The translations under genes and the position numbers were made by a program. The notes beneath the pieces are model-generated. The model was given only the letters and a program-made list of their open reading frames with translations. It was not told the DNA's origin and searched no databases. Shown here one piece after another: positions 1-11,432 of a stretch of DNA of 64,000 bases. This stretch comes from Psococerastis gibbosa. Its lineage: Eukaryota > Arthropoda > Insecta > Psocodea > Psocidae. Numbering within the stretch: position 1 is the stretch's first letter; each line of letters begins with the position of its first letter. The stretch lies in NCBI GenBank assembly GCA_963971405.1, contig OZ020487.1, positions 19,205,371 through 19,269,370 on the forward strand, read 5' to 3'.

Positions 1-3000
1 TTTGTAGCTACATTTACACCGATGTACAAGCAGGAGCAAGTGGTCAATGTTAAGTACAATACAATGAGCCTAAATAAGCAAAATTAAGACACCTATATCT
101 TTTAAAGACCTTTAAAAAAAATAAAATAAGTAAATAGCTATTTTTCGTATTCTTGCCGTTTGAATTTTTTCAAGCCACATTTACACCGATGAACACGTAG
201 GAACAATTGCTCAATGTTAAGTACAATACAATGAGCCAAAATAAGCAAAATTAAGACACCTTTATCTTTTTAAAACCTTTAAAAAAATAAAATAAGTAAA
301 TAGCTATTTTTCATATTCTTGTCGAATGAATTTTTTTTAGCCACATTTACACCGATGAACACGCAGGAGCAATTGCTCAATGTTAAGTACAATACAATGA
401 GCCAAAATAAGCAAAATTAAGACACCTATATCTTTTTAAAACCTTTAAAAAAAATAAAATAAGTAAATAGCTATTTTTCTTATTCTTGTCGAATGAATTT
501 TTTTTAGCTACATTTACACCGATGAACACGCAGGAACAATTGCTTAATGTTAAATACAATACAATGAGCCAAAATAAGCAAAATTAAGACACCTATATCT
601 TTTTAAAACCTTTAAAAAAAATAAAATAAGTAAATAGCTATTTTTCGTATTCTTGTCGAATGAATTTTTTGTAGCTACATTTACACCGATGAACACGCTG
701 GAGCAATTGCCTAATGTTAGATACAGTACAATGAGCCAAAATAAGCAAAACTTAGACACCTATATCTTTTTAAAACCTTTAAAAAAAATAAAATAAGTAA
801 TTAGCTATTTTTCGTATTCTTGCCGTATGAATTTTTTTAAGCTTCATTTACACCGATGAACACGCAAGAGCAATTGCTGAATGTTAAGTACAATACATTG
901 AGCCAAAATAAGCATAATAAAGACACCTATATCTTTTTAAAACCTTTAAAAAAAATAAAATAAGTAAATAGCTATTTTTCTTATTCTTGTCGAATGAATT
1001 TTTTTTAGCCACATTTACACCGATGAACACGCAGGAGCAATTGCTCAATGTTAAGTGCAATACAGTGAGCCAAAATAAGCAAAATTAAGACACCTATATC
1101 TTTTTAAAACCTTTAAAAAAAATAAAATAAGTAATTAGCTATTTTTCGTATTCTTGCCGTATGAATTTTTTTAAGCTACATTTACACCGATGAACACGCA
1201 GGAGCAATTGCTCAATGTTATGTACAATACATTGAGCCAAAATAAGCAAAATTAAGACACCTATATCTTTTTAAAACCTTTAAAAAAAATAAAATAAGTA
1301 AATAGCTATTTTTCGTATTCTTGTCGAATGAATTTTTTGTAGCTACATTTACACCGATGAACACGCTGGAGCAATTGCCTAATGTTAGATACAGTACAGT
1401 GAGCTAAAATAAGCAAAATTAAGACACCTATATCTTTTTAAAACCTTTAAAAAAAATAAAATAAGTAAATAGCTATTTTTCTTATTCTTGTCGAATGAAT
1501 TTTATGTAGCTACATTTACACCGATGAACACGCAGGAGCAATTGCTCAATGTTAAGTACAATACAGTGAGCCAAAATAAGCAAAATTAAGACACCAATAT
1601 CTTTTTAAAACCTTTAAAAAAAATAAAATAAATAAATAGCTATTTTTCTTATTCTTGTCGAATGAATTTTTTTTAGCTACATTTACACCGATGAACACGC
1701 AGGAGCAATTGCTCAATGTTAAGTACAATACAATGAGCCAAAATAAGCAAAATTAAGACACTCATATCATATCAAGACCTTTAAAAAAAAAAATAAGTAT
1801 ATAGCTATTTTTCGAATTCTTGTCGAATGAATTTTTTGTAGCTACATTTACACCGATGAACACGCTGGAGCAATTGCCAAATGTTAGATACAATACAATG
1901 AGCCAAAATAAGCAAAATTAAGACACCTATATCTTTTTAAAACCTTTAAAAAAAATAAAATAAGTAATTAGCTATTTTTCGTATTCTTGCCGTATGAATT
2001 TTTTTAAGCTACATTTACACCGATGAACACGCAGGAGCAATTGCTCAATGTTACGTACAATACATGGAGCCAAAATAAGCAAAATAAAGACACCTATATC
2101 TTTTTAAAACCTTTAAAAAAAAAAAATAAGTAAATAGCTATTTTTCTTATTCTTGTCGAATGAATTTTTTTTAGCCACATTTACACCGATGAACACGCAG
2201 TAACAATTGCTCAATGTTAAGTACAATACAATGAGCCAAAATTAGCAAAATTTAGACACCTATATCTTTTTAAAACCTTTAAAAAAAATAAAATAAGTAA
2301 TTAGCTATTTTTCGTATTCTTGCCGTATGAATTTTTTTAAGCTACATTTACACCGATGAACACGCAGGAGCAATTGCTCAATGTTAAGTACAATACATTG
2401 AGCCAAAATAAGCAAAATTAAGACACCTATATCTTTATAAAACCTTTAAAAAAAATAAAATAAGTAAATAGCTATTTTTCGTATTCTTGTCGAATGAATT
2501 TTTTGTAGCTACATTTACACCGATGAACACGCTGGAGCAATTGCCTAATGTTAGATACAGTACTTTGAGCCAAAATAAGCAAAATTTAGACACCTATATC
2601 TTTTTAAAACCTTTAAAAAAAATAAAATAAGTAATTAGCTATTTTTCGTATTCTTTCCGTATGAATTTTTTTAAGCTACATTTACACCGATGAACACGCA
2701 GGAGCAATTGCTCAATGTTAAGTACAATAGATTGAGCCAAAATAAGCAAAATAAAGACACCTATATCTTTTTAAAACCTTTAAAAAAAATAAAATAAGTA
2801 AATAGCTATTTTTCTTATTCTTGTCGAACGAATTTTTTTTAGCTACATTTACACCGATGAACACGCAGGAGCAATTGCTCAATGTTAAGTACAATACAAT
2901 GAGCCAAAATAAGCAAAATAAAGACACTCATATCATATCAAGACCTTTAAAAAAAAAATAAGTATATAGCTATTTTTCGTATTCTTGTCGAATGAATTTT

Positions 3001-3564
3001 TTGTAGCTACATTTACACCGATGAACACGCTGGAGCAATTGCCTAATGTTAGATACAGTACAATGAGCCAAAATAACCAAAATTAAGACACCTATATCTT
3101 TTAAAAACCTTTAAAAAAAATAAAAAAAGTAATTAGCTATTTTTCGTATTCTTGCCGTATGAATTTTTTTAAGCTTCATTTACACCGATGAACACGCAAG
3201 AGCAATTGCTGAATGTAAAGTACAATACAATGAGCCAAAATAAGCAAAATAAAGACACCTATATCTTTTTAAAACCTTTAAAAAAAATAAAATAAGTAAA
3301 TAGCTATTTTTCTTATTCTTGTCGAATGAATTTTTTTTAGCCACATTTACACCGATGAACACGCAAGAACAATTGCTCAATGTTAAGTACAATACAATGA
3401 GCCAAAATAAGCAAAATTAAGACACCTATATCTTTTTAAAACCTTTAAAAAAAATAAAATAAGTAAATAGCTATTTTTCTTATTCTTGTCGAATGAATTT
3501 TTTTTAGCTACATTTACACCGATGAACACGCAGGAGCAATTGCTCAATGTTAAGTGCAATACAG
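1..3564. repeat. Left-edge satellite segment with 4+3 monomer periodicity
   Basis: About 21 monomers. The variant with TTTTTTGTAGCTAC followed by CACGCTGG starts (at ACATTT) at 677, 1,345, 1,844, 2,511 and 3,009, then 3,676 in the next block. These steps of 668, 499, 667, 498 and 667 bp are alternating 4 and 3 monomers. The first ~240 bp have the CGATGTACAAGCAGG monomer plus a CTTGCCGTTTGAA monomer and match 30,311 onward in domain C, shifted by 30,310 bp. Positions about 1,310-2,300 match about 4,303-5,293 with a 2,993 bp (18-monomer) shift; for example GAATTC at 1,814 pairs with 4,807. Otherwise only satellite is present. Confidence 0.85.
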
Positions 3565-5557
3565 TGAGCCAAAATAAGCGAAATTAAGACACTCATATCA
3601 TATCAAGACCTTTAAAAAAAAAAAATAAGTATATAGCTATTTTTCGTATTCTTGTCGAATGAATTTTTTGTAGCTACATTTACACCGATGAACACGCTGG
3701 AGCAATTGCATAATGTTAGATACAATACAATGAGCCAAAATAAGCAAAATAAAGACACCTATATCTTTTTAATACCTTTAAAAAAAATAAAATATGTAAT
3801 TAGCTATTTTTCGTATTCTTGCCGTTTGAATTTTTTTAAGCTATATTTACACCGATGAACACGCAGGAGCAATTGCTCAATGTTATGTACAATACATTGA
3901 GCCAAAATAAGCAAAATAAAGACACCTATATCTTTTTAAAACCTTTAAAAAAAAATAAGTAAATAGCTATTTTTCTTATTCTTGTCGAATGAATTTTTTT
4001 TAGCCACATTTACGCCGATGAACACGCAGGAACAATTGCTCAGTGTTAAGTACAATACAATGAGCCAAAATAAGCAAAATTAAGACACCTATATCTTTTT
4101 AAAACCTTTAAAAAAAATAAAATAAGCAAATAGCTATTTTTCTTATTCTTGTCGAATGAATTTTTTTTAGCTACATTTACACCGATGAACACGCAGGAGC
4201 AATTGCTCAATGTTAAGTACAATACAATGAGCCAAAATAAGCAAAATTAAGACACTCATATCATATCAAGACCTTTTAAAAAAAAAATAAGTATATAGCT
4301 ATTTTTCGTATTCTTGTCGAATGAATTTTTTGTAGCTACATTTACACCGATGAACACGCTGGAGCAATTGCCTAATGTTAGATACAGTACAGTGAGCTAA
4401 AATAAGCAAAATTAAGACACCTATATCTTTTTAAAACCTTTAAAAAAAATAAAATAAGTAAATAGCTATTTTTCTTATTCTTGTCGAATGAATTTTATGT
4501 AGCTACATTTACACCGATGAACACGCAGGAGCAATTGCTCAATGTTAAGTACAATACAATGAGCCAAAATAAGCAAAATTAAGACACCAATATCTATTTA
4601 AAACCTTTAAAAAAAATAAAATAAATAAATAGCTATTTTTCTTATTCTTGTCGAATGAATTTTTTTTAGCTACATTTACACCGATGAACACGCAGGAGCA
4701 ATTGCTCAATGTTAAGTACAATACAATGAGCCAAAATAAGCAAAATTAAGACACTCATATCATATCAAGACCTTTAAAAAAAAAAATAAGTATATAGCTA
4801 TTTTTCGAATTCTTGTCGAATGAATTTTTTGTAGCTACATTTACACCGATGAACACGCTGGAGCAATTGCCAAATGTTAGATACAATGCAATGAGCCAAA
4901 ATAAGCAAAATTAAGACACCTATATCTTTTTAAAACCTTTAAAAAAAATAAAATAAGTAATTAGCTATTTTTCGTATTCTTGCCGTATGAATTTTTTTAA
5001 GCTACATTTACACCGATGAACACGCAGGAGCAATTGCTCAATGTTACGTACAATACATGGAGCCAAAATAAGCAAAATAAAGACACCTATATCTTTTCAA
5101 AACCTTTAAAAAAAAAAATAAGTAAATAGCTATTTTTCTTATTCTTGTCGAATGAATTTTTTTTAGCCACATTTACACCGATGAACACGCAGTAACAATT
5201 GCTCAATGTTAAGTACAATACAATGAGCCAAAATTAGCAAAATTAAGACACCTATATCTTTTTAAAACCTTTAAAAAAAATAAAATAAGTAAATAGCTAT
5301 TTTTCTTATTCTTGTCGAATGAATTTTTTTTAGCCACATTTACGCCGATGAACACGCAGGAACAATTGCTCAGTGTTAAGTACAATACAATGAGCCAAAA
5401 TAAGCAAAATTAAGACACCTATATCTTTTTAAAACCTTTAAAAAAAATAAAATAAGTAAATAGCTATTTTTCTTATTCTTGTCGAATGAATTTTTTTCAG
5501 CTACATTTACACCGATGAACACGCAGGAGCAATTGCTCAATGTTAAGTACAATACAA
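3565..5557. repeat. 12-mer HOR unit, 1,993 bp, copy 1
   Basis: This unit is followed immediately by a near-identical copy. Shared private markers include AAGCGAAATT (3,580 and 5,573), GCATAATGTTAG, a TTTAATACC variant, ATACAATGCAATGAG (near 4,886 and 6,879) and ATCTTTTCAAAACC (near 5,093 and 7,086). GAATTC lies at 4,807 and 6,800. The one internal base change I noted is T at 4,277 against A at 6,270. The left breakpoint is bracketed by mismatches at 3,556/5,549 and 3,564/5,557. Confidence 0.9.
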
Positions 5558-7550
5558 TGAGCCAAAATAAGCGAAATTAAGACACTCATATCATATCAAG
5601 ACCTTTAAAAAAAAAAAATAAGTATATAGCTATTTTTCGTATTCTTGTCGAATGAATTTTTTGTAGCTACATTTACACCGATGAACACGCTGGAGCAATT
5701 GCATAATGTTAGATACAATACAATGAGCCAAAATAAGCAAAATAAAGACACCTATATCTTTTTAATACCTTTAAAAAAAATAAAATATGTAATTAGCTAT
5801 TTTTCGTATTCTTGCCGTTTGAATTTTTTTAAGCTATATTTACACCGATGAACACGCAGGAGCAATTGCTCAATGTTATGTACAATACATTGAGCCAAAA
5901 TAAGCAAAATAAAGACACCTATATCTTTTTAAAACCTTTAAAAAAAAATAAGTAAATAGCTATTTTTCTTATTCTTGTCGAATGAATTTTTTTTAGCCAC
6001 ATTTACGCCGATGAACACGCAGGAACAATTGCTCAGTGTTAAGTACAATACAATGAGCCAAAATAAGCAAAATTAAGACACCTATATCTTTTTAAAACCT
6101 TTAAAAAAAATAAAATAAGCAAATAGCTATTTTTCTTATTCTTGTCGAATGAATTTTTTTTAGCTACATTTACACCGATGAACACGCAGGAGCAATTGCT
6201 CAATGTTAAGTACAATACAATGAGCCAAAATAAGCAAAATTAAGACACTCATATCATATCAAGACCTTTAAAAAAAAAAATAAGTATATAGCTATTTTTC
6301 GTATTCTTGTCGAATGAATTTTTTGTAGCTACATTTACACCGATGAACACGCTGGAGCAATTGCCTAATGTTAGATACAGTACAGTGAGCTAAAATAAGC
6401 AAAATTAAGACACCTATATCTTTTTAAAACCTTTAAAAAAAATAAAATAAGTAAATAGCTATTTTTCTTATTCTTGTCGAATGAATTTTATGTAGCTACA
6501 TTTACACCGATGAACACGCAGGAGCAATTGCTCAATGTTAAGTACAATACAATGAGCCAAAATAAGCAAAATTAAGACACCAATATCTATTTAAAACCTT
6601 TAAAAAAAATAAAATAAATAAATAGCTATTTTTCTTATTCTTGTCGAATGAATTTTTTTTAGCTACATTTACACCGATGAACACGCAGGAGCAATTGCTC
6701 AATGTTAAGTACAATACAATGAGCCAAAATAAGCAAAATTAAGACACTCATATCATATCAAGACCTTTAAAAAAAAAAATAAGTATATAGCTATTTTTCG
6801 AATTCTTGTCGAATGAATTTTTTGTAGCTACATTTACACCGATGAACACGCTGGAGCAATTGCCAAATGTTAGATACAATGCAATGAGCCAAAATAAGCA
6901 AAATTAAGACACCTATATCTTTTTAAAACCTTTAAAAAAAATAAAATAAGTAATTAGCTATTTTTCGTATTCTTGCCGTATGAATTTTTTTAAGCTACAT
7001 TTACACCGATGAACACGCAGGAGCAATTGCTCAATGTTACGTACAATACATGGAGCCAAAATAAGCAAAATAAAGACACCTATATCTTTTCAAAACCTTT
7101 AAAAAAAAAAATAAGTAAATAGCTATTTTTCTTATTCTTGTCGAATGAATTTTTTTTAGCCACATTTACACCGATGAACACGCAGTAACAATTGCTCAAT
7201 GTTAAGTACAATACAATGAGCCAAAATTAGCAAAATTAAGACACCTATATCTTTTTAAAACCTTTAAAAAAAATAAAATAAGTAAATAGCTATTTTTCTT
7301 ATTCTTGTCGAATGAATTTTTTTTAGCCACATTTACGCCGATGAACACGCAGGAACAATTGCTCAGTGTTAAGTACAATACAATGAGCCAAAATAAGCAA
7401 AATTAAGACACCTATATCTTTTTAAAACCTTTAAAAAAAATAAAATAAGTAAATAGCTATTTTTCTTATTCTTGTCGAATGAATTTTTTTCAGCTACATT
7501 TACACCGATGAACACGCAGGAGCAATTGCTCAATGTTAAGTACAATACAA
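5558..7550. repeat. 12-mer HOR unit, 1,993 bp, copy 2
   Basis: Second copy of the unit at 3,565-5,557. The match runs to 7,565, where A at 7,566 replaces G at 5,573, leaving about 15 bp of microhomology at the junction. A third, more diverged relative lies at about 16,070-18,060 (for example GAATTC at 17,227), shifted by 10,427 bp from this copy. It differs by ATACAATACAATG instead of ATACAATGCAATG and by CTTGCCGTATGAA instead of CTTGCCGTTTGAA. Confidence 0.9.
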
Positions 7551-8627
7551 TGAGCCAAAATAAGCAAAATTAAGACACTCATATCATATCAAGACCTTTA
7601 AAAAAAAAAATAAGTATATAGCTATTTTTCGAATTCTTGTCGAATGAATTTTTTGTAGCTACATTTACACCGATGAACACGCAGGAGCAATTGCTCAATG
7701 TTATGTACAATACATTGAGCCAAAATAAGCAAAATAAAGACACCTATATCTTTTTAAAACCTTTAAAAAAAAAATAAGTAAATAGCTATTTTTCTTATTC
7801 TTGTCGAATGAATTTTTTTTAGCCACATTCACGCCGATGAACACGCAGGAACAATTGCTCAGTGTTAAGTACAATACAATGAGCCAAAATAAGCAAAATT
7901 AAGACACCTATATCTTTTTAAAACCTTTAAAAAAAATAAAATAAGCAAATAGCTATTTTTCTTATTCTTGTCGAATGAATTTTTTTTAGCTACATTTACA
8001 CCGATGAACACGCAGGAGCAATTGCTCAATGTTAAGTACAATACAATGAGCCAAAATAAGCAAAATTAAGACACTCATATCATATCAAGACCTTTAAAAA
8101 AAAAAATAAGTATATAGCTATTTTTCGTATTCTTGTCGAATGAATTTTTTGTAGCTACATTTACACCGATGAACACGCTGGAGCAATTGCCTAATGTTAG
8201 ATACAGTACAGTGAGCTAAAATAAGCAAAATTAAGACACCTATATCTTTTTAAAACCTTTAAAAAAAATAAAATAAGTAAATAGCTATTTTTCTTATTCT
8301 TGTCGAATGAATTTTATGTAGCTACATTTACACCGATGAACACGCAGGAGCAATTGCTCAATGTTAAGTACAATACAGTGAGCCAAAATAAGCAAAATTA
8401 AGACACCAATATCTTTTTAAAACCTTTAAAAAAAATAAAATAAGTAAATAGCTATTTTTCTTATTCTTGTCGAATGAATTTTTTTTAGCTACATTTACAC
8501 CGATGAACACGCAGGAGCAATTGCTCAATGTTAAGTACAATACAATGAGCCAAAATAAGCAAAATTAAGACACTCATGTCATATCAAGACCTTTAAAAAA
8601 AAAAATAAGTATATAGCTATTTTTCGA
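7551..8627. repeat. Satellite segment made of partial 11-mer copies
   Basis: From about 7,676 the order of variants repeats that of 5,851 onward with a shift of 1,825-1,826 bp (11 monomers); for example GAATTC at 6,800 pairs with 8,626, and TTATGTACAATACATTG at about 5,875 pairs with 7,700. The join near 7,631-7,680 fuses a GAATTC/GTAGC monomer to a GCAGGAGC...TTATGTAC monomer. A related 8-monomer shift (1,331 bp) links the CAGTGAGCTAAAATAAG monomers near 8,200 and 9,530. Confidence 0.8.
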
Positions 8628-11432
8628 ATTCTTGTCGAATGAATTTTTTGTAGCTACATTTACACCGATGAACACGCTGGAGCAATTGCCAAATGTTAGA
8701 TACAATACAATGAGCCAAAATAAGCAAAATTAAGACACCTATATCTTTTTAAAACCTTTAAAAAAAATAAAATAAGTAATTAGCTATTTTTCGTATTCTT
8801 GCCGTATGAATTTTTTTAAGCTACATTTACACCGATGAACACGCAGGAGCAATTGCTCAATGTTACGTACAACACATGGAGCCAAAATAAGCAAAATAAA
8901 GACACCTATATCTTTTTAAAACCTTTAAAAAAAAAAAATAAGTAAATAGCTATTTTTCTTATTCTTGTCGAATGAATTTTTTTTAGCCACATTTACACCG
9001 ATGAACACGCAGTAACAATTGCTCAATGTTAAGTACAATACAATGAGCCAAAATTAGCAAAATTAAGACACCTATACCTTTTTAAAACCTTTAAAAAAAA
9101 TAAAATAAGTAAATAGCTATTTTTCTTATTCTTGTCGAATGAATTTTTTTTAGCCACATTTACGCCGATGAACACGCAGGAACAATTGCTCAGTGTTAAG
9201 TACAATACAATGAGCCAAAATAAGCAAAATTAAGACACCTATATCTTTTTAAAACCTTTAAAAAAAATAAAATAAGCAAATAGCTATTTTTCTTATTCTT
9301 GTCGAATGAATTTTTTTTAGCTACATTTACACCGATGAACACGTAGGAGCAATTGCTCAATGTTAAGTACAATACAATGAGCCAAAATAAGCAAAATTAA
9401 GACACTCATATCATATCAAGACCTTTAAAAAAAAAAATAAGTATATAGCTATTTTTCGTATTCTTGTCGAATGAATTTTTTGTAGCTACATTTACACCGA
9501 TGAACACGCTGGAGCAATTGCCTAATGTTAGATACAGTACAGTGAGCTAAAATAAGCAAAATTAAGACACCTATATCTTTTTAAAACCTTTAAAAAAAAT
9601 AAAATAAGTAAATAGCTATTTTTCTTATTCTTGTCGAATGAATTTTATGTAGCTACATTTACACCGATGAACACGCAGGAGCAATTGCTCAATGTTAAGT
9701 ACAATACAATGAGCCAAAATAAGCAAAATTAAGACACCAATATCTTTTTAAAACCTTTAAAAAAAATAAAATAAGTAAATAGCTATTTTTCTTATTCTTG
9801 TCGAATGAATTTTTTTTAGCTACATTTACACCGATGAACACGCAGGAGCAATTGCTCAATGTTAAGTACAATACAATGAGCCAAAATAAGCAAAATTAAG
9901 ACACTCATATCATATCAAGACCTTTAAAAAATAAAATAAGTATATAGCTATTTTTCGAATTCTTGTCGAATGAATTTTTTGTAGCTACATTTACACCGAT
10001 GAACACGCTGGAGCAATTGCCTAATGTTAGATACAATACAATGAGCCAAAATAAGCAAAATTAAGACACCTATATCTTTTTAAAACCTTTAAAAAAAATA
10101 AAATAAGTAATTAGCTATTTTTCGTATTCTTGCCGTATGAATTTTTTTAAGCTACATTTACACCGATGAACACGCAGGAGCAATTGCTCAATGTTAAGTA
10201 CAATACATGGAGCCAAAATAAGCAAAATAAAGACACCTATATCTTTTTAAAACCTTTAAAAAAAAAAATAAGTAAATAGCTATTTGTCTTATTCTTGTCG
10301 AATGAATTTTTTTTAGCCACATTTACACCGATGAACACGCAGTAACAATTGCTCAATGTTAAGTACAATACAATGAGCCAAAATTAGCAAAATTAAGACA
10401 CCTATATCTATTTAAAACCTTTAAAAAAAATAAAATAAGTAAATAGCTATTTTTCTTATTCTTGTCGAATGAATTTTTTTCAGCTACATTTACACCGATG
10501 AACACGCAGGAGCAATTGTTCAATGTTAAGTACAATACAATGAGCCAAAATAAGCCAAATTAAGACACCCTTATCATATCAAGACCTTTAAAAAAAATAA
10601 AATAAGTAAATAGCAATTTTTTTTATTCTTGTCGAATGAATTTTTTTAGCAACATTTACACCGATGAACACGCTGGAGCAATTGCCTAATGTTAGATACA
10701 GTACAGTGAGCCAAAATAAGCAAAATTAAGACACCTATATCTTTTTAAAACCTTTAAAAAAAAATAAAATAAGTAATTAGCTATTTTTCGTATTCTTGCC
10801 GTATGAATTTTTTTAAGCTTCATTTACACCGATGAACACGAAGGAGCAATTGCTCAATGTTAAGTACAATACATTGAGCCGAAATAAGCAAAATAAAGGC
10901 ACCTATATCTTTTTAAAACCTTTAAAAAAAATAAAATAAGTAAATAGCTATTTTTCTTATTCTTGTCGAATGAATTTTTTTTAGCCACATTTACACCGAT
11001 GAACACGCAAGAACAATTGCTCAATGTTAAGTACAATACAATGAGCCAAAATAAGCAAAATTAAGACACCTATATCTTTTTAAAACCTTTAAAAAAAATA
11101 AAATAAGTAAATAGCTATTTTTCTTATTCTTGTCGAATGAATTTTTTTTAGCTACATTTACACCGATGAACACGCAGGAGCAATTGCTCAATGTTAAGTA
11201 CGATACAATGAGCCAAAATAAGCAAAATAAAGACACCTATATTTTTTTAAAACCTTTAAAAAAAATAAAATGAATGAATGAATTTTTTTTAGCTACATTT
11301 ACACCGATGAACACGCAGGAACAATTGCTCAATGTTAAGTACAATACAATGAGCCGAAATAAGCCAAATTAAGACACCCGTGTCATATCAAGACCTTTAA
11401 AAAAATAAAATAAGTATATAGCTATTTTTCGT
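8628..11432. repeat. 17-mer HOR unit, 2,805 bp, copy 1 (block A)
   Basis: Seventeen monomers, one of them the 141-bp truncated form, explain the 2,805 bp length. Copy 2 follows directly. The left boundary is the change GAATTC (8,626) against GTATTC (11,431). Shared private markers are GTACAACACATGG (near 8,867 and 11,672), GAGCCGAAATAAGCAAAATA with AAAGGCACC (near 10,875 and 13,680), and GAATTC at 9,957 and 12,762. One noted difference is CTATACC near 9,076 against CTATATC in copy 2. Confidence 0.92.
11150..11290 (+). repeat. Truncated 141-bp monomer, copy 1
   Basis: Lacks 26 bp net between the A-tract and the T-tract: AAATAAAAT joins directly to GAATGAATGAAT (11,272-11,283), removing AAATAGCTATTT and TTGTC and leaving three GAAT units. 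It carries the linked changes TACGATACAATG and CTATATTTTTTTAAAACC. Confidence 0.95.

Noticed and set aside
11272-11283. GAAT microsatellite
   Set aside because: Only three units, created by the 26-bp deletion joining to the normal GAATGAAT; it does not vary in length among the eight copies.
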